Counted from the first letter of the stretch, positions 1-6,965 are shown. The stretch is 13,170 nucleotides of DNA from Prevotellaceae bacterium (GCA_031288885.1 JAITQP010000029.1:1-13170); one strand, 5' to 3'. Translations and numbers: made by a program. The notes: generated by a model not told the origin, from the letters alone.

Positions 1-627
1 GTGGTTCAGGTCGCTAAAAACGCTGACTTTTGAGAATTTTGTTACGCCGGTGAGGAGCACAAACCGCAAATTGGCGTCGGCGCTTTTCAATACGCCGTAA
101 AAACCTTTCAACATTGTGCGCATGGCTTCATTGGCCTCTTTATCATCAAGCGTATTCACCAACGGCTTATCGTACTCATCCACCAAAACAACGACTTTGC
201 GACCGGTTTGCTCGGCGGCTTGCCGTATAACCGCCTCAAAACGAATGGCCGGATCATTCTCTTCCACTGTTCGACCCCATTGATTTTCAAGATTAGCTAA
301 AATAGCATTTAACCGGCTGTTCAACGAAGCGCTATCGGTAATAATCCCAACATTAAAATCAATGTGAAAAACCGGATATTCCGTCCAGTCTTTTTCCAGC
401 TCGGCAATCGCCAAGCCGTCGAAGAGCTCTTTCTTTCCGAGAAAATATGCCTTGAGCGTGGACAAAAAGAGGCTTTTCCCAAAGCGGCGCGGACGACCGA
501 GAAAGTAGGGTAGCTCCAGACTCCCCAGCTGATAGACAAATTCTGTCTTATCTACATATACATACCCTCCCGAGCGAAGTTTCTCAAAATCCTGTATGCC
601 TATCGGCAATTTTCTAACCGTTGCCAT
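1..627 (-). CDS. AAA-ATPase-like protein (AAA-ATPase_like / PD-(D/E)XK family), N-terminal part, cut by window edge
   Basis: The frame is open from an ATG at 627 to base 1 with no stop, giving 209 residues of a protein that continues outside the window. The start MATVRKLPIGIQDFEKLR is typical of the large Bacteroidetes family annotated as AAA-ATPase_like plus a C-terminal PD-(D/E)XK domain (DUF1703). Visible motifs are the family opening 'YVDKT' (residues 24-28), a Walker A variant GRPRRFGKS (44-52), a Walker B strand VVVLVDEYDKP (145-155) and a sensor-like segment LLTGVTKFS (191-199). The C-terminal nuclease-like part, if present, is off the edge. The cellular role of the family is not settled; links to mobile or selfish DNA have been proposed, but nothing here tests that. 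It lies 53 nt after the nucleoside phosphorylase gene and has its own candidate -7 box. GC is lower than next door: by hand count 117/240 in 1-240 against 143/240 in 1021-1260. Confidence 0.88.
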   Translation of the reverse strand, partial: MATVRKLPIGIQDFEKLRSGGYVYVDKTEFVYQLGSLELPYFLGRPRRFGKSLFLSTLKAYFLGKKELFDGLAIAELEKDWTEYPVFHIDFNVGIITDSASLNSRLNAILANLENQWGRTVEENDPAIRFEAVIRQAAEQTGRKVVVLVDEYDKPLVNTLDDKEANEAMRTMLKGFYGVLKSADANLRFVLLTGVTKFSKVSVFSDLNH

Positions 628-650
628 CGCTTTGTAATTTTAATTTCATG

Positions 651-658
651 CAAATATA
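651..658 (-). promoter_or_regulatory. Candidate Bacteroidetes -7 box before the AAA-ATPase gene
   Basis: The minus strand reads TATATTTG, matching the Bacteroidetes sigma-ABfr -7 consensus TAnnTTTG, 23 nt upstream of the ATG at 627. It is followed by CA, as is the box before the sensor kinase gene. No TTTG or TTG is found at the expected -33 distance (about 677-681), so only half of the promoter is supported. It would give a leader of roughly 15-20 nt. Confidence 0.4.
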
Positions 659-680
659 ACGCTTGCTTCTTTACTACTTC

Positions 681-1490
681 CTACAGCGCCTCCAGCATTG
701 CCGTCATAATTTGGGTCATCTTTTTCTCGGCTTTGGCGCCCTCCTTTTGCACCTCCTCATGGCTCACGGTCATGACAATATCTTCGCCGCCCAAGTCGGT
801 AATGATAGACATGGCAAATACCGGAATGCTCATGTGGCGCGCCACAATCACCTCGGGAACGGTGCTCATGCCCACGGCGTCGGCGCCAATGCGGCGGAAG
901 TAGCCGTACTCCTTTGGCGTTTCAAAGGTGGGGCCGGTGACGCCCACGTAGCAGCCTTTCTGCACCTTAATGCCCAACTTTCCGGCAACGCTTTCGCAAA
1001 GCGCCACCAGCTGCTTGCTGTAGGGCTCGCTCATGTCGGGGAAGCGGGGCCCCAGCTCGTCGAGGTTTTTACCGATGAGCGGGTTGGGGAGGAGGTTGAT
1101 GTGGTCGGTAATGATCATCAGGTCGCCCACGGCAAAGGCGGGGTTCATGCCGCCGCTGGCGTTGGACACAAAGAGGGACTTTACGTTGAGGAACTTCATC
1201 ACGCGCACCGGAAAGGTCACCTGCTGCATGTCGTAGCCCTCGTAGAAGTGAAAGCGTCCCTGCATGGCAACCACCTTTTTGCCGCCAAGCGTACCGAAAA
1301 TCAGGCGCCCGCTGTGCCCCTCAACGGTGGAAAGCGGAAAGTGGGGAATATCCGTATACTCTATAACCTCCTGATTTTGAATACTGTGAACAAGCCCGCC
1401 CAATCCTGTTCCAAGGATAATGCCGACCTCCGGCTCAATGCTCACCTTTGACTTAATAAAGGTGGCCGATTCTTTTATTTTCTCTAACAT
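681..1490 (-). CDS. Purine nucleoside phosphorylase, trimeric PNP-I type
   Basis: A 269-residue protein of the usual length for trimeric purine nucleoside phosphorylases, which convert purine (deoxy)nucleosides and phosphate to free base and (deoxy)ribose-1-phosphate in the cytoplasm (purine salvage). Motifs: phosphate loop GTGLGG (27-32), MQGRFHFYEGY (76-86), SNASGG (109-114), GPTFE (186-190) and VGMSTVPEVIVARH (206-219). Aligned by these motifs with a constant offset of 11 from the human enzyme, H81, F189, E190 and M208 match human H86, F200, E201 and M219. The human base-recognition residue Asn243 is Asp232 here (SIITDLGG), which could alter 6-oxo/6-amino purine preference. The ATG at 1490 lies inside the 3' end of lpxK (38-nt overlap), so the two are probably co-transcribed. 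No clear Shine-Dalgarno sequence. The symbol is withheld because punA, deoD and xapA are used inconsistently for this class. Confidence 0.94.
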   Translation of the reverse strand: MLEKIKESATFIKSKVSIEPEVGIILGTGLGGLVHSIQNQEVIEYTDIPHFPLSTVEGHSGRLIFGTLGGKKVVAMQGRFHFYEGYDMQQVTFPVRVMKFLNVKSLFVSNASGGMNPAFAVGDLMIITDHINLLPNPLIGKNLDELGPRFPDMSEPYSKQLVALCESVAGKLGIKVQKGCYVGVTGPTFETPKEYGYFRRIGADAVGMSTVPEVIVARHMSIPVFAMSIITDLGGEDIVMTVSHEEVQKEGAKAEKKMTQIMTAMLEAL

Positions 1491-2532
1491 AGCTGAGTGT
1501 TTTTTGAATGAAACTTTTTAGTCCGTTATTTAAAAATTGCACGTCAATGGGTTGGTAGTAAATCCTACGCTTCAGCTCGTCGCTGATGGCGGCGTCCGCT
1601 AAGCGCATGGCGTCTTTTTCGGTGGTTACCACCACGCTGTCGGGGTGACGCTGCAGGGCATTCTCCAGCAGCCTTACATCCCGCGCGCTAAAGCAATGGT
1701 GGTCGGGGAAGCGAAGCGTTTGCGCCAGCGTATAGCGCGCCTTCAGCAGGTCAAAAAACGGCTGCGGGTTGGCAATTCCCGCAAGGGCAATCACGCTTTT
1801 GGCGCTGAGCGCAGCCACGGGCTCGCCGCCGTCCATGTGCATCACGCTGCCGTAGGTGTAGGTGGTGAAGTACAGGCGCTGGTAGGTGCGAACTTTCAGC
1901 TCCTTTTCCAGCAGGTTAAAGTCAATTGGCTTGAGGTTTTGGGGGCACTTTGTTACTATCACCATTTCAGCGCGGGGCAGCTGGCTCACCACATCGCGCA
2001 GGCGTCCCAGCGGCAGCATGTAGTCTTTGGTGGCAAGGTTATCGTAGGTGGTGAGCACAATGGACAAGCCCGCTTTCAGCCTGCGGTGCTGGAAAGCGTC
2101 ATCCAGAATGACGACTTTCACCTCCGAGTTATCCTCAACAATCTTTTTTACGCCAAGCAAGCGGTCTTTGCACACCGCCACCGTCACCTCGGGGAAGCGC
2201 CGCTTGATTTGCAGCGGCTCGTCGCCCACTTCGCAGGCGGCGTTTGCGCTTTCCACGTAGCGAAAACCTTTGGTTTTGCGCCTGTATCCCCGCGACAGCA
2301 CCGCCACCTTTACCCCTTCGCTGCTCAAGAGCTGCACGAGCATTTGCACGTGCGGCGTTTTTCCGGTACCGCCTACGGTTACGTTGCCAACGCATATCAC
2401 CGGAGTTTTTACCTCGTATTGCTTAAGAATTTTACACGCATACAACGCGTGACGCACGCTAACAGCCAGCCAAAGCAAGCCCGCCAAGGGCAGCTTGAGC
2501 AAGATGAGCGGCAACCAAAAAAGTTTACCCAC
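1453..2532 (-). CDS. lpxK: Tetraacyldisaccharide 4'-kinase (lipid A biosynthesis)
   Basis: A 359-residue LpxK, which phosphorylates the 4' position of the tetraacyldisaccharide-1-phosphate lipid A precursor with ATP on the inner face of the cytoplasmic membrane. Visible features: a hydrophobic N-terminal helix (about 5-24) likely to dip into the membrane; Walker A GNVTVGGTGKTP (49-60); SRGYRRK (80-86); GDEP (103-106) and FPDHH (275-279), which from memory carry the catalytic Asp/His pair described for Aquifex LpxK; DDAFQHRRL (144-152), the Bacteroidetes form of the Walker B/Mg-binding DDGxQH motif; and TTEKDAMRL (303-311). The start is GTG at 2532, supported by a strong GGGGAGG about 6 nt upstream and by the full N-terminal helix. 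It begins 12 nt after the sppA stop, and its 3' end overlaps the next gene by 38 nt, so it is the middle gene of a compact operon. Confidence 0.95.
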   Translation of the reverse strand: MGKLFWLPLILLKLPLAGLLWLAVSVRHALYACKILKQYEVKTPVICVGNVTVGGTGKTPHVQMLVQLLSSEGVKVAVLSRGYRRKTKGFRYVESANAACEVGDEPLQIKRRFPEVTVAVCKDRLLGVKKIVEDNSEVKVVILDDAFQHRRLKAGLSIVLTTYDNLATKDYMLPLGRLRDVVSQLPRAEMVIVTKCPQNLKPIDFNLLEKELKVRTYQRLYFTTYTYGSVMHMDGGEPVAALSAKSVIALAGIANPQPFFDLLKARYTLAQTLRFPDHHCFSARDVRLLENALQRHPDSVVVTTEKDAMRLADAAISDELKRRIYYQPIDVQFLNNGLKSFIQKTLSYVRENKRIGHLY

Positions 2533-2537
2533 AACAG

Positions 2538-2544
2538 TCCTCCC
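2538..2544 (-). promoter_or_regulatory. Strong Shine-Dalgarno of lpxK, abutting the sppA stop codon
   Basis: Directly after the sppA TAG (2547-2545) the minus strand reads GGGAGGA, then CTGTT and the GTG start of lpxK. The GGAGG core is correctly spaced, decides the GTG as start, and suits translational coupling to sppA. It is the only strong Shine-Dalgarno seen next to a start in this window. Confidence 0.75.
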
Positions 2545-4317
2545 CTACTCTACCGATATTTCATACGGCAGCCGAGCCTGCGCCTTGCCGTTCATGCGCA
2601 GCAGCTTGGCCAGCGGCTCGTAATCTTCTAAAATATTTCCTTTACTTTTTTTCGTTAACTTTACAGCGGTTTGGCCAAGGCTTTCCAGCACAAACGCAAG
2701 CTTATCCTTTTGCCGTGGCAGCTCCACCACCCTGTACTTATCAAGGTTGGCCAGCAGCACGGCTTTTTCGACCGCCACGTTCAGCCCGCCAAATTCGTCA
2801 ATCAGGTTCAGGCGCTTAGCGTCCACGCCGCTCCACACGCGCCCCTCGCCAATCTTATCAACCTCCTTTACCGGCATTTTCCGGCCATCGGCAACGTGCT
2901 GTATAAAGGTGGTGTATATCGTCTCCACGTGGCGCTGAAGAAAGTTGTACTCCGGCTTCGACAGCGGACGGTAGATGGTGCCCATGTCGGCATGCTCGTT
3001 GGTAGCCGCCACATCAACCGTTAAGCCCAGCTTGTTGTTGAGGAGATTTTTTGCGTTGAACAGCACCCCAAACACGCCGATGGAGCCGGTAAGGGTGGCG
3101 GGGCTTGCCACAATGCACGAAGCCGGACAGGAGATGTAGTATCCTCCCGAAGCCGCCACGTCGCCCATGGAAACCACCAGCGGTTTTGTGTCCTTAAGCA
3201 GCTGCATTTCGTGCCAGATGTGCTCCGACGCCATTGCGCTGCCGCCCGGGGAGTTCACCCGCAGCACCACCGCCTTAATAGACGAGTCGCGGCGCACCGC
3301 CCGCAGCTCGGCGGCAAGCGTTTTGCCTACAATATCGCTTTTCCCATCATCCAAAATTTCGCCCTGAGCGTAAACAATAGCAACCTGCTGCTTTTCCATG
3401 ATGTTTTTTGGGGGGATGGTTTTGCTATAGGTATCTATGCCAACCAAGTTGGGTTTTTCGTCTTCGCTGAGCCGGCTGAGCACCGCCAGCTCGCTTATCA
3501 GCTCTCCGCGCTGCCGCAGCCCATCGAGCAGGTTGAGCGAAAGGGCAGCCTGCGCATCGCTCAGCTGGAGGTTGTTGATAGCGTCGTTGATTTTGTTCGC
3601 CTCCACCTGACGCTGCGCGGCAATCTCGCTCAGCACGGATTGCCAAATGCTGCCGGCGTACGCCAAAATCTGCGCCTTGTTTTCCGCGCTCATCTTGTCG
3701 TACATGTAGGGCTCCACCGCGCTCTTAAACGTTCCGTGTCGAACCACCTGCGCCTCAATCCCCAGCTTGTCGAGCGCACCCTTGTAGAACATGATACCTG
3801 CGCCCAAGCCGTGCAAGTCCACCAACCCTTCGGGGTTCATGTACACCTTGTCGGCCACCGAGGCCAAGTAGTAGGGTTTTTGCCCGTAAAAATCGCTATA
3901 GCTAACCACAAATTTCCCCGTCAGGCGGAAGTCGAGCAAAGCGTTGCGGATTTCGGTCAGCGTAGCCAAGCCGGCGTCCACGCCGTTCATATCCGTCAGG
4001 AGTATTCCCTCAATTTTGCTGTCGTTTTTAGCGTTTTCGATGCTGCGCAAAATATCGTTCAAGCCCAGCGGGCTTTCGGCGTCTCCCAAGAAGCTTTGCA
4101 GCAAATCCATAGGGTCATTCCCCACCCTGTCCACAATGGCGCGGTTGAGCGAGATGGTAAGCACCGAGTTGCTTTTTACCGCCTTTACCGGCGCCGCCGA
4201 AAAGAGCGAGGCGCTTATAATTGCGCCAAACACAATGGCAGCGACGACCGACATAACGACGCTTGCCAGAAACGCCCCCAGCATTGCCGAGAGCATGGTT
4301 TTTACGGAATTTCTCAT
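2545..4317 (-). CDS. sppA: Signal peptide peptidase SppA, 67 kDa type (protease IV)
   Basis: A 590-residue membrane-bound Ser/Lys protease of the tandem-domain SppA type, close to the 618 residues of E. coli SppA; the family digests leftover signal peptides and other membrane peptides at the outer face of the cytoplasmic membrane. One N-terminal transmembrane segment (about 9-42) is followed by two ClpP-like repeats. The general-base lysine is K198 in GTFKSAVEP, matching E. coli K209 (GTYKSAVEP), and the nucleophile is S360 in RVNSPGGSAMASE, matching S409. Other conserved blocks are YYLASVADKVY (149-159), SMGDVAASGGYYIS (383-396) and ATLTGSIGVFG (407-417). Both catalytic residues are present, so it should be active. 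It is the first gene of the sppA-lpxK-PNP block. The ATG at 4317 keeps the membrane anchor; no Shine-Dalgarno is evident. Confidence 0.96.
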   Translation of the reverse strand: MRNSVKTMLSAMLGAFLASVVMSVVAAIVFGAIISASLFSAAPVKAVKSNSVLTISLNRAIVDRVGNDPMDLLQSFLGDAESPLGLNDILRSIENAKNDSKIEGILLTDMNGVDAGLATLTEIRNALLDFRLTGKFVVSYSDFYGQKPYYLASVADKVYMNPEGLVDLHGLGAGIMFYKGALDKLGIEAQVVRHGTFKSAVEPYMYDKMSAENKAQILAYAGSIWQSVLSEIAAQRQVEANKINDAINNLQLSDAQAALSLNLLDGLRQRGELISELAVLSRLSEDEKPNLVGIDTYSKTIPPKNIMEKQQVAIVYAQGEILDDGKSDIVGKTLAAELRAVRRDSSIKAVVLRVNSPGGSAMASEHIWHEMQLLKDTKPLVVSMGDVAASGGYYISCPASCIVASPATLTGSIGVFGVLFNAKNLLNNKLGLTVDVAATNEHADMGTIYRPLSKPEYNFLQRHVETIYTTFIQHVADGRKMPVKEVDKIGEGRVWSGVDAKRLNLIDEFGGLNVAVEKAVLLANLDKYRVVELPRQKDKLAFVLESLGQTAVKLTKKSKGNILEDYEPLAKLLRMNGKAQARLPYEISVE

Positions 4318-4339
4318 TGTTTTTTAATAGTTTGGTTCG

Positions 4340-4393
4340 AAAATAAAAATTTAAAGACTTAAATAGGGGTGCGCGCCGCAAGCATGCTGCCCC
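4340..4393 (-). terminator. Possible hairpin terminator after the outer-membrane barrel gene
   Basis: Just after the stop at 4396 the minus strand has GGGG (4393-4390) and CCCC (4369-4366) flanking a GC-rich stretch with further short GC pairs, giving an imperfect 28-nt hairpin. About 13 nt downstream comes an AT-rich run containing AAATTTTTATTTT. The stem is interrupted and the T-run is not immediately adjacent, so this is a weak call. If real, it separates the barrel gene from the sppA operon. Confidence 0.28.
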
Positions 4394-4395
4394 GC

Positions 4396-4950
4396 TCACC
4401 TCAAAAAGAAGTAGCCTAACGAAATCTCCGCGCCAGCGTTGCGCGAAGCAAGCGCGTCGCTCTTTACAACGTTGCCCAAGCCCCTGACGTATGCCGCGGA
4501 AAGCTGAAAATACCACAGCTCTACTCCTCCGCCAAGCTTCACGCCGTAGTCGCTCTTTGCGTAGCTAATGGCGCCGTCCGTCGCTTTGGCACCCATCTCG
4601 TTAACCAGAAAAGCGTAGTAGGGCGCAACAAAAACGTAGGGAATAACGTTGCCAAAGTTGAGCTGGTAAATTATGTTCAGCGGCACTTCAACGTACCCCA
4701 GCTGCAATCCATCGCCCCCCTTCCTGTTGTAGAGCGCCTCCGGCTGCACCGCAAACCCGCCAAACGAAAACTCGGCAAGGTAAACGTTAACCGCCACGCC
4801 CGCGTGATACGAGCTGCTCCAGCCGCTGCCGCTACCTTCCATCTGCTGCCGGCGGACAAAAGTTCCACCGCTCTTTGCCCCCACCCAAAGCTGTCCGTAC
4901 AGCGGGGCAAACGTAAAAAATGTTAGAAATATCAGCAAAAAATGCTTCAC
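4396..4950 (-). CDS. Small outer-membrane beta-barrel protein (OMP_b-brl / PorT-like)
   Basis: A 184-residue exported protein of unknown specific function. Residues 1-19 form a signal peptide (a Lys-His then a Leu/Phe-rich core ending near LYG). The mature ~165 residues alternate hydrophobic and polar residues with many Gly, Tyr and Phe, as in 8-stranded outer-membrane barrels; segments such as AVQPEALYNRKGG (67-79), YVEVPLNIIYQLNFG (86-100) and YVFVAPYYAFLVNE resemble the Bacteroidetes outer-membrane beta-barrel families. The protein ends FFLR rather than in a terminal aromatic residue. The start must be GTG at 4950: an in-frame TGA stands directly before it, and the next Met (residue 37) would lose the signal peptide. 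It lies 63 nt after the GH16-like gene and 78 nt before sppA. A transport or adhesion role cannot be told from sequence. Confidence 0.82.
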   Translation of the reverse strand: MKHFLLIFLTFFTFAPLYGQLWVGAKSGGTFVRRQQMEGSGSGWSSSYHAGVAVNVYLAEFSFGGFAVQPEALYNRKGGDGLQLGYVEVPLNIIYQLNFGNVIPYVFVAPYYAFLVNEMGAKATDGAISYAKSDYGVKLGGGVELWYFQLSAAYVRGLGNVVKSDALASRNAGAEISLGYFFLR

Positions 4951-5013
4951 TCAAAACAATATGACAGAGTTTAATACACTTGTACCTATTTTACCAACCT
5001 CCCACAAAGCAGC

Positions 5014-6021
5014 TTAAGCTCGATGCCTATACGCCTTTACCCAGCAAACCTCCAGCGTAGCGGGAACCGCAAGCTTTGGCGAGCCCGTCACGCCCGACGA
5101 GAAGGCAATGTACACCGGCTCGTCAACAATGTTGGGTGCAGAAAACAGCTCCACGCCGTTAATTTTCCACGTCATGCGCTCCTTGCTCCACTCTATCGCA
5201 ACAATGTAGTGGGTATTTTGCCTCAGCAGGCTCCGCTTCCACGTTTCCACGTAGCGCAGCTGCCCGCCGTCTTTTTGCTCGGCAAAAACGCTAAATTCCA
5301 CCTCCGCGCCAACGCGCAGCACGTTCACGTGGGGCAGCATTTTGCCGGCCCCCAGCCACATGGAGTGGTACAGGCCTTTCTCCGGCTTGCTGAAGCAAAT
5401 TTTTGCCTCCACCCTGCCGTACTGCTGCGTGTAGCTCTGCGCCGTGTTGACAATGCCCGACGTGTACTCGCGCGCTATGGGCGTAAATCCCACCTTTCCG
5501 TTGAAGCCTACGCCGCTGGCGCGCTCCCGCTTGAGCAGAATTTTGAGCGATTGGTTGGATACAGCAAGGTTGCCGCTATCGGTGTAGAGATGATTTTCGT
5601 TGGAGGGTGTATAGAGCGTTTTGAGGCCTGAGCCAATCGGCGACGGGTGCGTAACCCACTTGGACTTGTCCAGCGCTTCGCCGCCGAACGTGTCCTCAAA
5701 GAGCAGCTCCCAGCGGGTAATTTCGCTAAAGTTACCCGACGATTTTTGCAGCTTAAAAAAGTCCAGCACGTCTGCCGACTTTCGCAATCCGGCAAGCTCC
5801 AGCTTCATTGCGCCCCACTCCTTTTTGGAGAGCCCGCTTTGCCTGCGGGGCGTTGCCACCTGCACCGCCAGCTCCTGATAGCGCAGCAGGTTGGGGGTTT
5901 GCTTTAGCAAAAGGTACTTTTCATACTTTTTTTCAAGCGCAGCACGCCTCGCCTCATATTTTGAGGTGCTTGTAATTCCACCGGAGAGGTAGAAACGCAA
6001 GCGTTTAAAAAAGTCAGCCAT
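5014..6021 (-). CDS. GH16-like jelly-roll protein, probably catalytically inactive, no signal peptide
   Basis: A 335-residue protein with a charged, helical N-terminal part (1-100, Lys/Glu/Arg-rich around 20-40 and 64-90) and a concanavalin-like/GH16-like domain (about 104-333). Matches to glycoside hydrolase family 16 are the opening WELLFEDTFGGEALDKSKW (104-122), SGIVNTAQSYTQQYGRVEAK (188-207), the GLYHSMWLGAG strand (216-226) and the C-terminal MTWKINGVELF. The GH16 active site is E-x-D-x-(x)-E; the equivalent strand here reads GAEVEFSVF (238-246). That gives E240 (nucleophile position), E242 in place of Asp, and V245 where the acid/base Glu is expected. There is neither a signal peptide nor a lipobox, so it is predicted cytoplasmic, which is odd for a polysaccharide hydrolase. 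A non-catalytic carbohydrate- or protein-binding role is an inference. Fold assignment is fairly sure; function is unknown. Confidence 0.72.
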   Translation of the reverse strand: MADFFKRLRFYLSGGITSTSKYEARRAALEKKYEKYLLLKQTPNLLRYQELAVQVATPRRQSGLSKKEWGAMKLELAGLRKSADVLDFFKLQKSSGNFSEITRWELLFEDTFGGEALDKSKWVTHPSPIGSGLKTLYTPSNENHLYTDSGNLAVSNQSLKILLKRERASGVGFNGKVGFTPIAREYTSGIVNTAQSYTQQYGRVEAKICFSKPEKGLYHSMWLGAGKMLPHVNVLRVGAEVEFSVFAEQKDGGQLRYVETWKRSLLRQNTHYIVAIEWSKERMTWKINGVELFSAPNIVDEPVYIAFSSGVTGSPKLAVPATLEVCWVKAYRHRA

Positions 6022-6053
6022 AGCTCAATTCAAGTAATTTCAAATTACGGCAA

Positions 6054-6090
6054 GCCCTCTGCACCGTGCCGGAGGGCATAGTACAGAGGG
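6054..6090 (-). repeat. Overlapping inverted repeats (competing hairpins) between rprY and the GH16-like gene
   Basis: On the minus strand CCCTCTG (6090-6084) can pair with CAGAGGG (6061-6055), while GCCCTC (6077-6072) can pair with GAGGGC (6059-6054), the second stem gaining an inner GCA/TGC. The two stems share the same 3' arm and so exclude each other. The element lies in the 102-nt gap after the rprY stop. No run of T follows it, so it is not a standard terminator; it could be an attenuator, an RNA-end stabiliser or chance. Confidence 0.4.
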
Positions 6091-6123
6091 TTAGCACATT
6101 CGGTTTTGCGCAAAAGTTGCGGC

Positions 6124-6819
6124 TTAGCCTATCAGCTTGAAGCCCTTTCCGCGCACGTTGATAATCTGTATCGACGGGTCTTCCTTGAGGAATTTGCGCA
6201 GCTTTGTAATGTACACATCCATGCTGCGGGCGTTGAAGTAGGTGTCGTCGTTCCAGATGGTCTTGAGCGCAAAGTTGCGGTCGAGCACAGCGTTACGGTT
6301 GATGCACAGCTGGCGCAGCAGCTCCGATTCCTTGGCGGTGAGCTTTTGCTCTGTGCCGCCTTCCTTTACCAGCGTTTGCTTGGTGGAGTTGAAGGTGTAC
6401 AGCCCAATCTGGAATACATCCTGATTTTGCGACGAGTTTTCGCCACGCGTACGACGCAGGATGGCCTCCACCCGATATAGCAGCTCTTCGATGCTAAAGG
6501 GTTTTGTCATATAGTCGTCGGCGCCGGCGGCAAACCCTTCCAACACCTCTTCCTTCATCGACTTTGCCGTGAGGAACAGGATGGGAACCACGCTGCTCAA
6601 CATGCGAATTTCTTTGGCAAGGGTAATACCATCCTTAACCGGCATCATCACATCCAAGATGCAGATGTCATACCGTGCCCTTTGAAATCCGGAGAAGGCG
6701 CGCTCTCCATTCGGGTAGAGGTCTATCTCATACCCCTTTACCTGCATATACTCTTTCAGGAGCATACCCAAGTTTTCATCATCTTCTGCTAATAAAATAC
6801 GTGCTTTACTTTGTTCCAT
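6124..6819 (-). CDS. rprY: OmpR/PhoB-family response regulator, RprY-like
   Basis: A 231-residue response regulator: receiver domain (about 7-120) and C-terminal winged-helix DNA-binding domain (about 134-231). The acidic pocket is D13/D14, the phosphoacceptor D56 (ILDVMMP), the switch threonine T84 (LFLTAKS) and the conserved lysine K106 (MTKPFS). The winged helix contains KLTAKESELL (159-168), the recognition-helix region FNARSMDVYITKLRKFL (195-211) and the wing IINVRGKGFKLIG (219-231). Overall wording, especially EDDENLGMLLKEYMQ, GADDYMTKPFS and FALKTIWNDD.YFNARSMDVYITKLRK, closely follows what I recall of Bacteroides RprY. It probably acts with the adjacent kinase RprX; orthologues are linked to tetracycline-resistance phenotypes and stress, but target genes cannot be read here. 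A 154-nt gap with its own candidate promoter separates it from rprX. Confidence 0.93.
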   Translation of the reverse strand: MEQSKARILLAEDDENLGMLLKEYMQVKGYEIDLYPNGERAFSGFQRARYDICILDVMMPVKDGITLAKEIRMLSSVVPILFLTAKSMKEEVLEGFAAGADDYMTKPFSIEELLYRVEAILRRTRGENSSQNQDVFQIGLYTFNSTKQTLVKEGGTEQKLTAKESELLRQLCINRNAVLDRNFALKTIWNDDTYFNARSMDVYITKLRKFLKEDPSIQIINVRGKGFKLIG

Positions 6820-6873
6820 AGTTCTTACTTTTTTTGTTTTTAATTAATGGGATTTGTGAAACTAACTTTAGAT

Positions 6874-6905
6874 TAAATATAATAGATTTTCTTCAAATAG
6901 ACAAA
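6874..6905 (-). promoter_or_regulatory. Tentative promoter for rprY in the rprX-rprY gap
   Basis: The minus strand has TTTG (6905-6902), 20 nt, then TATATTTA (6881-6874), one mismatch from the -7 consensus TAnnTTTG. It ends 54 nt upstream of the rprY ATG. The region is very AT-rich, so a chance match is easy. It would allow the regulator to be transcribed apart from the kinase. Confidence 0.28.
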
Positions 6906-6965
6906 TAAATAAACGCTTTTTGCCTTGGTAAAATTACATCGCATATTCAAACAAAAATCTTCAGG

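Noticed and set aside
321..539. A 72-codon minus-strand open frame within 1-627
   Set aside because: It lies in another frame of the AAA-ATPase gene, which has clear Walker motifs throughout that stretch.
2135..2395. Arg/Ala-rich minus-strand frame inside lpxK
   Set aside because: Out of frame within a well-supported kinase gene; low-complexity composition of the kind given by GC-rich shadow frames.
663..4362. Long plus-strand open frames (262, 328 and 383 codons) opposite the PNP, lpxK and sppA genes
   Set aside because: They lie exactly in codon register with the minus-strand genes, as do those opposite the GH16-like, rprY, rprX and giant genes. They stay open only because the real genes rarely use TTA, CTA or TCA codons there. 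Their His-, Gln- and Ala-rich products show no domain, while the minus-strand products have full family motifs.
4318..4395. Promoter search before sppA
   Set aside because: The gap contains no TAnnTTTG box on the minus strand; only a weak hairpin is seen, so I do not call a promoter.
4951..5013. Promoter or terminator between the GH16-like gene and the barrel gene
   Set aside because: I found no -7 consensus, no stable inverted repeat and no Shine-Dalgarno next to the GTG, so nothing is annotated in this gap.
6022..6123. Known riboswitch class in the gap before the GH16-like gene
   Set aside because: Only simple competing stems are present; no aptamer core that I can recognise.
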